A stretch of DNA of 64,000 nt from an uncultured Clostridia bacterium (lineage in GTDB: Bacteria > Bacillota > Clostridia > Christensenellales > Aristaeellaceae). The notes beneath the pieces are model-generated. The model searched no databases and was not told where the DNA came from. It worked only from the letters and a program-made list of their open reading frames with translations. Below, piece by piece: positions 1 to 10,415 of this stretch. The stretch covers positions 1 to 64,000 of the forward strand of contig CAMVAJ010000001.1 of the NCBI GenBank assembly GCA_947165425.1. Direction: 5' to 3'. A program made the position numbers and the translations under genes. Within the stretch, counting starts at the first letter, position 1; every line of letters starts with the position of its first letter.

Positions 1-326
1 AGGTCGTAGCTCCAGCGGGTCTTCTCCTTCTTGAAGTAGTCGCCGAGGGACCAGTTGCCCATCATTTCAAAAAAGGTAAAGTGGGTCGGATCGCCGACGC
101 TCTCGATATCCACGGTGCGGACGCAGCCCTGCACGTTGCAAAGCCGGGTCTTTCCGGAGGGATGGGGCTCGCCGAGCAGGTAGGGCATCAGCGGCTGCAT
201 GCCGGCCACGTTAAACATCACGCCGGTGCTCCCGTCACCGATCAGGGAGACCGCGCCGATATTGACATGTCCCCGCTCCTCGTAAAAGCGGATCCAGGCG
301 TTTCTCAGTTCCTTGGAAGTAATCAT
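1..326 (-). CDS. alaS: Alanyl-tRNA synthetase, N-terminal part (runs off the window)
   Basis: AlaS charges tRNA-Ala with alanine in the cytoplasm. The 108 visible residues are the start of the class II catalytic core: FNVAGMQPL, then NVQGCVRTVDIESVG and THFTFFEMMGNWSLG, all typical of AlaS. The ATG at 326 follows AAAGGAG at a normal distance. The rest of the gene lies beyond the left edge. It has its own promoter and only a short leader of roughly 30 nt, so no T-box is present. The family assignment is secure. Confidence 0.96.
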   Translation of the reverse strand, partial: MITSKELRNAWIRFYEERGHVNIGAVSLIGDGSTGVMFNVAGMQPLMPYLLGEPHPSGKTRLCNVQGCVRTVDIESVGDPTHFTFFEMMGNWSLGDYFKKEKTRWSYD

Positions 327-362
327 CAGACAGCGCTCCTTTTGATGTGATTGAACTCGGGT

Positions 363-391
363 ATTATAGCACAGCTGTGTTTTGAAAGCAA
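363..391 (-). promoter_or_regulatory. alaS promoter
   Basis: On the minus strand TTGCTT (386-391), a 17-bp spacer and TATAAT (363-368) lie just upstream of alaS. Transcription would start near 356. This is a sigma-A type match read by eye. Confidence 0.75.
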
Positions 392-434
392 TTCTATTTT
401 TACCCAGGGAGACGGCTTTGCGGCCTGAAGGGGC

Positions 435-467
435 AAGGAAAACCCCCGAGCCGGACGGGCTCGGGGG
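435..467 (-). terminator. Rho-independent terminator after hppA
   Basis: A perfect 10-bp GC-rich stem (443-452 with 458-467, five-base loop) is followed on the minus strand by TTTTCCTT. It ends the pfp-hppA transcript and separates it from alaS. Confidence 0.88.
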
Positions 468-508
468 TGTGATACGCTGACGCCGAACCGCCGTGCGGCG
501 GTGAGGTC

Positions 509-2668
<2,160 letters not shown>

Positions 2669-2708
2669 GAGAAGAGTGCCTCCTTTGATGATCTTAACGG
2701 GTTATCGC

Positions 2709-3977
2709 TTACTTACGGCGGGAGGTGACCCAATCGTAATTCTTCAGATTCATGCTCAGGTGGCGGGGGAGACCCTCGACCATCATGGGGGAGTACTGGC
2801 CCTGGATCAGCGGACGGACGTAGTCGAGGAACTCCTCGGTCACGTAGTTGCCGGCCTTGTTGATCCAGTTGCGCGGCACCACCTTCTCGCCGTTGGCGAT
2901 GCGGTGCACGTCGTAGACGCCCGTCGCGCTCTGATAGGGGTCGTCGGAGACGCGGTCGATGACCACCATCACGCCGGAGGAGCCCTCGTCAGCGGCCTTC
3001 ACGGTCGCGCCGCCGACGTTGAAGGCCTCGTCCACGTCGATCTTGCTGGCCAGGTGCGCGGCGGCGCGCTGCAGCGTGGAGAGCTCCACGGCGCGGGTCT
3101 TGCAGCCCAGCTCGTTCTTGATCACGTTGGCCAGATAGGAGGCGGTGCCGGTCATCTGGATATGGCCGAAGGCGTCCGTGGTGGTGGAGGAGGTGGCGTA
3201 CTCGCAGACGTACTTGCCCTCGGCGGTCTTGATGCCCTCGGAGACCACGGCGACCACGACGTCCTTCTTCTCGAGGATCTTCTTGACTTCCGCCACAAAG
3301 CTCTCGATGCTGAAGGGAAGCTCGGGCAGGTAGATCAGGTCGGGGCCCTCGCAGTCCTCGCTGCGGGAGAGGGCGGCGGCGCCGGTCAGCCAGCCCGCGT
3401 TGCGGCCCATGATCTCGACGATGTTGACGTTCTTCTTCTTGTAGGAGAAGCCCATCGCGTCGCAGATGATCTCCTTGGTGGAGGTGGCGATGTATTTCGC
3501 GGCGCTGCCGAAGCCGGGGGTGTGGTCGGTGATCGCCAGGTCGTTGTCGATGGTCTTCGGGCAGCCGACAAACTTCTGCTTCGCGCCGGTCAGGAGCGAG
3601 TAGTCGAAGAGCTTGCGGATGGTGTCCATGGAGTCGTTGCCGCCGATATAGATGAAGACCTCGATATCCAGCTTATCCAGCAGCTCAAAGATGCGCTCAT
3701 AGACAGCTCTGTCCTCGTGGATCTCGGGGAGCTTGTAGCGGCAGGTGCCCAGGAAAGCGGAGGGCGTCCGCTTCAGCAGCTCCAGATCCAGCTCGTTCTT
3801 GATGTGGTCGGACAGGTCGATGTACTGCTCATCCATGAAACCCTGGATGCCGTAGCGCATGCCGTAGACCTTGCTGAAGCCGCGCTCCTTCGCCGTCTTG
3901 AAAACGCCAGCCAGGCTGGAGTTGATGACCGCGGTGGGACCACCGGACTGACCGACCAGGACATTGCCCTTTTTCAT
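2709..3977 (-). CDS. pfp: Pyrophosphate-dependent 6-phosphofructokinase
   Basis: Converts fructose 6-phosphate and PPi to fructose 1,6-bisphosphate and Pi, reversibly, in place of the ATP enzyme. The 422 residues carry GQSGGPTAVIN at 9-19, GGND at 112-115, PKTIDND at 140-146 and MGRNAGW at 190-196. In this family Lys in PKTIDND (Gly in ATP enzymes) and the acidic/Asn GGND loop are the known markers of PPi use. The ATG at 3977 was chosen because MKKGNVLVGQ is the natural N-terminus and GGAAGG precedes it; an upstream in-frame ATG at 4091 would sit in the promoter. It is the first gene of a pair with hppA, so both genes of the transcript use PPi. Confidence 0.95.
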   Translation of the reverse strand: MKKGNVLVGQSGGPTAVINSSLAGVFKTAKERGFSKVYGMRYGIQGFMDEQYIDLSDHIKNELDLELLKRTPSAFLGTCRYKLPEIHEDRAVYERIFELLDKLDIEVFIYIGGNDSMDTIRKLFDYSLLTGAKQKFVGCPKTIDNDLAITDHTPGFGSAAKYIATSTKEIICDAMGFSYKKKNVNIVEIMGRNAGWLTGAAALSRSEDCEGPDLIYLPELPFSIESFVAEVKKILEKKDVVVAVVSEGIKTAEGKYVCEYATSSTTTDAFGHIQMTGTASYLANVIKNELGCKTRAVELSTLQRAAAHLASKIDVDEAFNVGGATVKAADEGSSGVMVVIDRVSDDPYQSATGVYDVHRIANGEKVVPRNWINKAGNYVTEEFLDYVRPLIQGQYSPMMVEGLPRHLSMNLKNYDWVTSRRK

Positions 3978-4100
3978 GAGTGTTTCCTTCCCTTCGTCTT
4001 TTGTTGAATGGTATCCTATTTGCATGGACGCCTTTCGCCCATGACAGAAAACAAACGGACAGGGTCTTAGTCTTAAACGAAACAAGCCCAATCGGCCTAT

Positions 4101-4129
4101 ATTATACCGATTTGGGCATGCTTTGTCAA
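4101..4129 (-). promoter_or_regulatory. Consensus promoter of pfp-hppA
   Basis: TTGACA (4124-4129), a 17-bp spacer and TATAAT (4101-4106) form a perfect sigma-A consensus on the minus strand. The -35 box overlaps the TGA stop (4126-4128) of the upstream membrane-protein gene. Predicts strong constitutive expression. Confidence 0.9.
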
Positions 4130-4824
4130 TCTTGACCTTGGGTGGGATCGGGGACGTCGAAGGGGAGACGGTCGGCGGGGAGCATGGCCGGCGCGTCGCT
4201 GGTGACGACCACGGTCCCGGTCTTCGGGAGCCGGAGGAAGGCGAAGACCCCGACCGCGGCGATGACGGCCACCGCCAGCAGCACGGCGGGGAGACTGCCG
4301 CGTTTTGAGGATAGCCTCTGGTGAAAGCGGCCCGCCCGCAGATGCCGCATCACGGCGGTGGCGGCGATGCCGGTCAGCGCGCCGCAGACGAGGCCGACCA
4401 GCATCAGAAGCCCCATATACCCGAGGATGGCCCTGGGCGAGTGGAGCACCAGCATGGCCATGACCACCTGCCCGATGTTGTGCGCCAGGCCGCCGGCCAT
4501 GGAGACCGCGGTGGGCGGGAGACGCCGGATGCGGCTGAGCAGGGACATGAGCGCCAGAGAGAGCGCCCCGCCGGCCAGGGCGTACATCATGGCGCTGACC
4601 CCGCTGAAGAGGAGGCCGGACAGCAGCACCTTCAGGCCCATCAGAATCCAGGCGGCGGGGAGATCCAGCATATAGACGGCGAAGATCAGCACGCCGTTGC
4701 TCAGGCCTAGCTTGAGCCCCGGGATCCCGACGGGCACCAGGCTCTCCACATAGCCGAGCACCAGCATCAGCGCCAGAAGAAGCCCGCAGAGGGAGACGCG
4801 AAAGGCAGCGTCATGGTCCCGCAC
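4126..4824 (-). CDS. Heptaprenyl diphosphate synthase component I / Gx transporter family membrane protein
   Basis: A 232-residue membrane protein with about six hydrophobic segments. The N-terminal half contains GYVESLVPVGIPGLKLGLSN (about residues 24-43) and GLAHNIGQ, which match the HpsI/Gx transporter family. That family is named after a polyprenyl synthase subunit but looks like a small-molecule transporter. An extra C-terminal membrane segment (about 177-195) with a short polar tail is added. The GTG at 4824 was chosen because GGGAGG lies 7 nt before it; an in-frame TTG at 4848 lacks a suitable site. It follows the NusG-II gene, a pairing common in Clostridia. Substrate unknown. Confidence 0.8.
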   Translation of the reverse strand: MRDHDAAFRVSLCGLLLALMLVLGYVESLVPVGIPGLKLGLSNGVLIFAVYMLDLPAAWILMGLKVLLSGLLFSGVSAMMYALAGGALSLALMSLLSRIRRLPPTAVSMAGGLAHNIGQVVMAMLVLHSPRAILGYMGLLMLVGLVCGALTGIAATAVMRHLRAGRFHQRLSSKRGSLPAVLLAVAVIAAVGVFAFLRLPKTGTVVVTSDAPAMLPADRLPFDVPDPTQGQD

Positions 4825-4854
4825 AGGCAAGCCTCCCTTCCTCGGCAATTCGTC

Positions 4855-5391
4855 TTACTGCGCCGCCCCGTCCTGAGGCGCCGCGTACATGGCGAGCACC
4901 TCCTCCGGGGTATAGAGCGCGACGCTCACCCGGTTCGGGAGACACAGTATAAAGTTCATCAGCACGCGCGTGTCCTTGTTTTGCAGGGTGACCTCCCCCT
5001 GATGGACGCAATCCTGGTTTTCACAGGTGGCGTACTCCATGCAGACCCCCTCGGGGGTCAGGCGAAGGCGGTTTTCCACCAGCTCCCCGGCCTCGTTGAG
5101 CTGGCGGATCGGATAGGTGTAGCTCTCCTCGGTCGATTCCGGCAGGGGCAGCCAGCCCGCGGCCGTATCCGTCTGAACGAGCACATAGCCGGGGGCGGGG
5201 CGGGGCTGCGAGGTTTCGGCGGGTCCGGGTGCGGCTTGCGCCTCTGTCTCCATTTCTGTGCCCGGCTGCGCGGCGGCTGTCTCGGCGCTGGCGGCGGGCA
5301 AATCAGGGGACGGAAGCAGGGAAAAGCCGAGACAGAGCGTCAGACAGAGCGCCGGGATCAGCAGGCCCAGCGCGGCCAGCCGCCATCTCAT
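4855..5391 (-). CDS. Exported or membrane-anchored NusG domain II protein
   Basis: 178 residues. An N-terminal hydrophobic segment (residues 5-28) is a signal peptide or anchor. An Ala/Pro/Glu-rich linker (about 33-65) follows, then a C-terminal domain with VCMEYATCENQDCVHQGEV and NFILCLPNRVSV, the pattern of NusG domain II proteins. The Cys residues in ATCENQDCVHQG are typical, but their role is not established. The ATG overlaps the stop of the P-type ATPase (ATGA), with AGGAGG 7 nt upstream inside that gene. It probably works with the Gx-type membrane protein encoded next. Not related in function to transcription factor NusG. Confidence 0.8.
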   Translation of the reverse strand: MRWRLAALGLLIPALCLTLCLGFSLLPSPDLPAASAETAAAQPGTEMETEAQAAPGPAETSQPRPAPGYVLVQTDTAAGWLPLPESTEESYTYPIRQLNEAGELVENRLRLTPEGVCMEYATCENQDCVHQGEVTLQNKDTRVLMNFILCLPNRVSVALYTPEEVLAMYAAPQDGAAQ

Positions 5392-7778
5392 CTGGCCACC
5401 TCCTCCGGCAGGATGCGCGGCAGGAATCTGCGCAGCAGCAGAATGACCAGGACGCTGAAGGCGATCTCGCCGATCAGCACGGCCCACATGGCGCCGGACA
5501 GCGGCACCAGATAGAAGACCGGCCCGGCAAAGCCGACGGCGCAGACGAACAGCCCGGTCATGACAGCGAGCAATATGAAGCGGAAGCGGTTCAGCGGTGC
5601 GCAGACGGAGTGAAGCATCACCAGGCCGACCCAGCCGGCCGCGATGGTGGCGAGGGTCGAGCAGACCTCGGCGGGCCATGCGGACTCCATCAGCGCCGAG
5701 GCGATGGCGCACAGGGTCACCGCCGTGCCGCCGGGCAGCGCGCGGATCAGTACCTTCCGCAGGAAGGCGCCGCGGACCGGCTCCCGGTTGGGCTCCAGCG
5801 CCAGGAAGAAGGAGGGGATGCCTACGGTCAGCGAGGAGATCAGCGTCAGCTGGATCGGCAGGAAGGGGTAGGAGCCGGGGATGAAGAGCATCAGCACGCT
5901 GAGCGCGAAGGAGTAGATGGTCTTGACCAGGAAAAGGGAGGCGGTGCGGGTGATGTTGTGGACGACGCGGCGGCCCTCGGCGACCACGTGCGGCAGGGCG
6001 GAGAAATCGTCGTCCAGCAGCACGATGTGGGCGGCGTGCCGCGCCGCGTCCGCGCCGCTGGCCATGGCGACGGAGCAGTCGGACAGCTTCATCGCCGGGA
6101 TATCGTTCACGCCGTCGCCGGTCATGACGACCTTGTGCCCGCGCTTTTGCAGCTCCAGCACCAGACGCTGCTTCTGCTCCGGGGTGGCGCGCCCGAAAAT
6201 GTCGTATTTCTCGACGGCGTCCCCGAGCATCTGGTCGGCGACCGTGCTCAGATCCACGGCGCGGGTCTCCCCGTCGCCCAGCCCCGCCTTGTGGGCGATC
6301 TGGGTCACGGTGTCGGGGTCGTCGCCGGAGATCAGCTTGATCTGAACGCCCTCCTCCCGGAAGAAGCGCAGCGTCTCCGGCGCCTCGGGCCGCACCTCGT
6401 CGGCGATCATGCACAGCCCCAGCACCCGGCGGACCGGGGGCGTGTCGTTCTGCCGGATAAAGCCGGCGCACTCCGCCAGACAGACCACGCGCATGCCCTG
6501 GGCTGTCTGCTCCGCGATCAGCTCGTGGATCTCCTCGGTCTCCCGCAGCCCGAGCACATAGGAGGGCGCGCCGAGCACGAGGGTCGTGCCGTCCCGGAAG
6601 GAGACCGCGCTCTTTTTTCGCTCGGAGGAGAAGGGCAGGATCATGGAGGCGGCCTCCACGCCGGGGCGGATCGACTGGGCGATCGCCGAGAGCGTGGGGG
6701 AGGAGCGGTCGGACGCGCCGAGATAGCGCGCGAGCGCCGCCTTAAAGGTATCCAGATCCACGTCGATGGGCTTCAGATCGTGCAGGGTCATGCGGCCGGT
6801 GGTCAGCGTGCCGGTCTTGTCCAGACAGACCACGTCCGACATGGCGAGGGACTCGATGGCGTTCATCTCCTGCACCAGGGTGCGCTGTCGCGCCAGGCGC
6901 AGCACGCCCACCGTGAGCGCGACGCTGGTCAGCAGCATCAGGCCCTCCGGGATCATTCCGACGACGGCGGCCACGGTCCGCGGGATCGCCGACTCCAGCG
7001 GGAGCTTCTCTGAATAGTAGTGGCTCAGGAAGAGCAGGATCCCCACGGGCACAAGGGCGGCGCTGATCATCCGGACGAGGCGCTGCAGGGACTGCGCCAT
7101 CTCCGAGACCGGGGGCTGGAGCTTCTTGGCCGCCCGGGAGAGACGGTTGATATAGCTGGCGTCGCCCACGTGGACCAGCTGGCAGACGCAGCGGCCGCTG
7201 GTGATGTAGCTGCCGGAATAGAGCCAGCTGCCGGGCTTCTTCTCGACATTGCCGGACTCGCCGGTGAGCATGGCCTCGGAGACGGTGCAGCTGCCAAAAC
7301 GGACCGTGGCGTCCGCGGGGACCTGCTCGCCGGCCCGCAGCGTGATCAGATCGCCCCGGACCGCGTCCTCCACCGGGATCGGCCGGGTTTTCCCGCCGCG
7401 GGTCGCCTGGATGGGGGCGAGGGTGAGCAGGCGGAGGCGGGCCACGGTGTAGCGCGCCCGAAGCTCCTGGATGATCCCGATCAGGGTGTTGGAGACGACC
7501 ACGCCCAGAAAGAGCGCGTTGCGCTGCGCCCCGACCCAGAAGAGCAGGGCGGCGAGGGCGATGTTCAAAAGGTTGAAGAGCGTGAAAACATGCTCCACGA
7601 TGACGCGTAGCACGGATTTGCCCGGATGGGAGGTGGCGCGGTTGCCCTGGCCGGCCCGGCGCAGATCCTCCGCCTGGGCGTCCGTCAGGCCGCTCTCCGG
7701 CGTAGGCACATAGTCCTCCGGAAGACTGGTGGGCAGCCGCAGGTTCTCCTGGGCCTCACCGGCGACGGGCTTGCGCAT
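5388..7778 (-). CDS. Cation-translocating P-type ATPase, CtpE-like
   Basis: A 796-residue P-type ATPase. Visible signatures are TGES (172-175) in the actuator domain, PEGL (277-280) in the fourth membrane helix, DKTGT (320-324) with the phosphorylated Asp, and GDGVNDIPA near 600. About ten membrane spans are predicted, four of them in the C-terminal third. The PEGLMLLTSVALTVGV helix resembles mycobacterial CtpE, reported as a Ca2+ transporter, not the CPx metal ATPases. No N-terminal metal-binding domain is present. The ATG at 7778 was preferred because AGAGGAGG lies 8 nt upstream; the GTG at 7787 overlaps that site. Overlaps the NusG-II gene by 4 nt. Ion specificity is inference. Confidence 0.88.
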   Translation of the reverse strand: MRKPVAGEAQENLRLPTSLPEDYVPTPESGLTDAQAEDLRRAGQGNRATSHPGKSVLRVIVEHVFTLFNLLNIALAALLFWVGAQRNALFLGVVVSNTLIGIIQELRARYTVARLRLLTLAPIQATRGGKTRPIPVEDAVRGDLITLRAGEQVPADATVRFGSCTVSEAMLTGESGNVEKKPGSWLYSGSYITSGRCVCQLVHVGDASYINRLSRAAKKLQPPVSEMAQSLQRLVRMISAALVPVGILLFLSHYYSEKLPLESAIPRTVAAVVGMIPEGLMLLTSVALTVGVLRLARQRTLVQEMNAIESLAMSDVVCLDKTGTLTTGRMTLHDLKPIDVDLDTFKAALARYLGASDRSSPTLSAIAQSIRPGVEAASMILPFSSERKKSAVSFRDGTTLVLGAPSYVLGLRETEEIHELIAEQTAQGMRVVCLAECAGFIRQNDTPPVRRVLGLCMIADEVRPEAPETLRFFREEGVQIKLISGDDPDTVTQIAHKAGLGDGETRAVDLSTVADQMLGDAVEKYDIFGRATPEQKQRLVLELQKRGHKVVMTGDGVNDIPAMKLSDCSVAMASGADAARHAAHIVLLDDDFSALPHVVAEGRRVVHNITRTASLFLVKTIYSFALSVLMLFIPGSYPFLPIQLTLISSLTVGIPSFFLALEPNREPVRGAFLRKVLIRALPGGTAVTLCAIASALMESAWPAEVCSTLATIAAGWVGLVMLHSVCAPLNRFRFILLAVMTGLFVCAVGFAGPVFYLVPLSGAMWAVLIGEIAFSVLVILLLRRFLPRILPEEVAR

Positions 7779-7838
7779 CCGGCGCACCTCCTCTTGCTTG
7801 ATCCATTCACATCCACCAACTGAAAACCGCCGGGGAGA

Positions 7839-9014
7839 TCAGTTCTCCCAGGTGAGCGGGTAGGTCTCCACCGCGTAGGTCAGGGTGGTGGCTTTTTTCT
7901 TGCCGGCGTCCCGCGTCGCCTGCTTCAGGGTGGTGAGCACACTGTCGATGTGCTCGGCCTTCTCCAGCGGGGTCGGGATGAAGTCGTTGCGCTTTTCAAG
8001 GGAGGAGATGCGGATCGGAATGATCCGGAAGCCCTCGTTGGTGATCTCGCCGTTCCGCTCCCGGAAACGGGTCTGGAAGACAAAGGAGGTCATGTCGTCG
8101 GGCTTTTTATGCCCGGCAAAGCAGAAATTGCCCAGGGAATAGCAGATGTAGACGCCCTTGTAGCACTCGATGGGGTTCATGCGGTGGGAGTGATGGCCGA
8201 TCACCAGGTCCGCGCCGCTGTCCACGGCCAGACGCCCCATCCGGATCTGCCGCTCGGTGGGGAAATAGTCCTTCTCATTGCCCCAGTGGAAGGAGGCGAT
8301 GACAATGGGGTAGAGCTCCTTCGCAGCGCGGATATCCGCCGCGACCTTGTCGTAGAGCGTGGCGTAGCCGCCGACCGACTTATCATAGCGGTCGATGCAG
8401 AGATAGGAGAGCATGCAGATATCGATGCCCTTGCAGGTGTAGACGCCCATCTCCGTGGAGTTGGAGTAGACAACGCCCGCCTCCCGCAGGGCGGCCTTGG
8501 TATCCTCGTAGGCCTCCTCGCCGTGGTCCATCACATGGTTGTTCTCCAGCGAAGCGCATTCGATGCCGTTGTCCGGGAGAATGCTGGCCCACTCCGGGGG
8601 CGCGGAGAAAAGGAAGTGGTTCTCTTTCTTGTTGGCGGGGATGTACGTCGAATTGGTCAGCGTCCCCTCGAAATTGACCAGGGTCATGTCGTCCGCCTGC
8701 AGGATGGCGCGCATGTTGTCCATCGTATAGTTGATGTCGCCGTCGTGCTGCGCCAGCTCGTCTCCGAAGTAGTCGAAGCGGTCCCTGCCGGTGCTCTTTC
8801 CGATGGTGAAATCGCCGGTAAAGGTCATGGTCAGCAGGATGGAGCCGTCCTCCTCGAAGATCGAGACGGGCTCGCTCTCCTCTGGAATCTCGTTCCCGTC
8901 CTCGTCCAGCATCACGTCCTCGACCTCGATGTACAGCTCCTCCTCCGGTTCCTCCGCCGTCGCGCAGGGGAGAGTCAGACAGAGCAGCAGCAGGCAAGCG
9001 AGCAGTTTGCGCAT
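7839..9014 (-). CDS. Exported CapA-family protein (PGA_cap metallophosphatase fold)
   Basis: 391 residues. A signal peptide at residues 1-20 ends near ATAEE, followed by a very acidic stretch. The main domain has TFTGDFTIGK, LVNFEGTLTN, SLENNHVMDHG, SFHWGNEKD, IGHHSHRMNP and SLGNF, the ordered metal-site motifs of the CapA/YwtB family with its calcineurin-like phosphoesterase fold. CapA is known from poly-gamma-glutamate capsule export, but no capBC genes lie nearby, so a capsule role is not supported; another envelope substrate is as likely. The ATG at 9014 follows GGAGG by 5 nt. Lies in a run of exported proteins. Confidence 0.85.
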   Translation of the reverse strand: MRKLLACLLLLCLTLPCATAEEPEEELYIEVEDVMLDEDGNEIPEESEPVSIFEEDGSILLTMTFTGDFTIGKSTGRDRFDYFGDELAQHDGDINYTMDNMRAILQADDMTLVNFEGTLTNSTYIPANKKENHFLFSAPPEWASILPDNGIECASLENNHVMDHGEEAYEDTKAALREAGVVYSNSTEMGVYTCKGIDICMLSYLCIDRYDKSVGGYATLYDKVAADIRAAKELYPIVIASFHWGNEKDYFPTERQIRMGRLAVDSGADLVIGHHSHRMNPIECYKGVYICYSLGNFCFAGHKKPDDMTSFVFQTRFRERNGEITNEGFRIIPIRISSLEKRNDFIPTPLEKAEHIDSVLTTLKQATRDAGKKKATTLTYAVETYPLTWEN

Positions 9015-9042
9015 GGGCACCTCCGATTATTCCAGACTTCGT

Positions 9043-10356
9043 TCACTCGCCCAGCAGACCGATCTGCTCCACCCAGTTCATCAGGGCGGCCACGGACTCG
9101 GCGGGGGCGGCGGCGATCAGGGGGACGGCGGCTTTGACCGCCGGGATCAGCAGCGTGTGCATCAGCTCCTCGAGGGAGGAGTCGTTGAGCGAGAAAAAGT
9201 TGACGCCCTGGATTTCAATGTCCAGGTAGGCCGGCCAGCGGTCGGGAGTATAAGGGACCGAATGATTGTGAACGATCAGAAGCTTGGTTTGATTCTGATC
9301 CGACAGGGTCCATTGGGCGTTCTCCGAGGTAATATAATAAGTGAGAAGCTGGTCGCCGATGGGAGAGAGCGAGATAAGATGGTCGCTGAGAACAGGGAGC
9401 ATACGCTCCGACAGCGCGGCGCCGCCGATGGTGATCTGAAAACGCCCGGTGTCCGGGGCACTGTTCCGAAGCGCTAAGTAGAGATCCCAGCTGTCGGGCG
9501 CGCCTTCCTCCCCGTCCGGATAGACTTCAAGAACAAAGCCGGAGTCGGTTGGATCAAACCGACAGAAGACGGTATCCCCGTCGAGAAAAGCCGGCAGATA
9601 CAGCTTCCAATTTGAGCCATCCGCGGCGGAAGAAAACAGGGTTTCTACGCCGGCGTACCATGTGATATCGGTGGCTGTGCTGACGATATCGATGCCATCC
9701 GGCGCGTACTCCTCCAGCCATGCCGGAATTTCCCAGAACAGGTAGGAGAGACGCTCGCCCAGGCCGGTCGCCTCGCCCAGCGCGGAGAGGTAGGTGGAGA
9801 AGGCGGCGTCGTTCTCCGCCAGCTCCGCGAGCTCCTCGGCGAGGGAGATCAGCGCCTCGCGCGGAATGGTCCGCGTGCCCTCGCTGGCGTGGAAGATCAG
9901 GTCCCAGGCGGCTTTGGGTCTGGTCAGCGCCGCCTGGTGCACCCAGGGGTAGAGGAGGGCCAGCCGGTGCAGCGGGAGGGAGAGATGGTTCCACATCTTC
10001 AGCCCGAACTCCACCATGGCCTCGTTGTTCAGCATCAGCCGCGTCTGCCCCAGCTTGGGCACCCACAGCCCCCAGTGGGCGGGGGTTCCGTACAGCACCA
10101 GGTCGGTGGCGGTGCGAGGGGCATCCTTGAGCTGCACGACCGTATAGAGGTCGAAGCAGCCGTCCTTCTCCGCGTAGGCGTAGCCGATGCGGAGCTCGTC
10201 CAGGAGATGCAGAAGCGCGTCAAGCGAAGCGTCGCCGGCGTCCAGCGGGGTCTCGAAGGTGAGGCTGCCGCTGGCGGAGACGCCCTCGGCCCGCGCCGCG
10301 CATGGACCGGTCAGCAGAAACGCGAGAAGCGCAATCAGGCAGAAAACTCTTTTCAT
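9043..10356 (-). CDS. Exported protein of unknown function
   Basis: 437 residues that I do not recognise. A clear signal peptide (residues 1-23, ending ARAEG) shows export. The mature part is mixed alpha/beta with no cysteines after the signal region and no visible catalytic motif. The last 45 residues are two Ala/Pro-rich helices (VKAAVPLIAAAPAESVAA). Base composition looks slightly less GC-rich in the middle (about 9.2-9.7 kb) than in its neighbours. It sits 59 nt after the CHAP gene and 28 nt before capA, in the same direction, so a shared envelope role is inferred from context only. Confidence 0.7.
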   Translation of the reverse strand: MKRVFCLIALLAFLLTGPCAARAEGVSASGSLTFETPLDAGDASLDALLHLLDELRIGYAYAEKDGCFDLYTVVQLKDAPRTATDLVLYGTPAHWGLWVPKLGQTRLMLNNEAMVEFGLKMWNHLSLPLHRLALLYPWVHQAALTRPKAAWDLIFHASEGTRTIPREALISLAEELAELAENDAAFSTYLSALGEATGLGERLSYLFWEIPAWLEEYAPDGIDIVSTATDITWYAGVETLFSSAADGSNWKLYLPAFLDGDTVFCRFDPTDSGFVLEVYPDGEEGAPDSWDLYLALRNSAPDTGRFQITIGGAALSERMLPVLSDHLISLSPIGDQLLTYYITSENAQWTLSDQNQTKLLIVHNHSVPYTPDRWPAYLDIEIQGVNFFSLNDSSLEELMHTLLIPAVKAAVPLIAAAPAESVAALMNWVEQIGLLGE

Positions 10357-10415
10357 GATCTCTTACTTAATCTGTGTCGTCGATCGTCCGGAAAGCCAGG
10401 CGGGATCGTCCGCGG

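Noticed and set aside
327..362. T-box riboswitch before alaS
   Set aside because: The leader from the likely transcription start is only about 30 nt, far too short.
5392..6471. Upstream part of the 538-codon minus-strand frame that ends in the NusG-II gene
   Set aside because: Its sequence is low-complexity Arg/Pro/Ala and overlaps the P-type ATPase in another frame; only the part from 5391 down is real.
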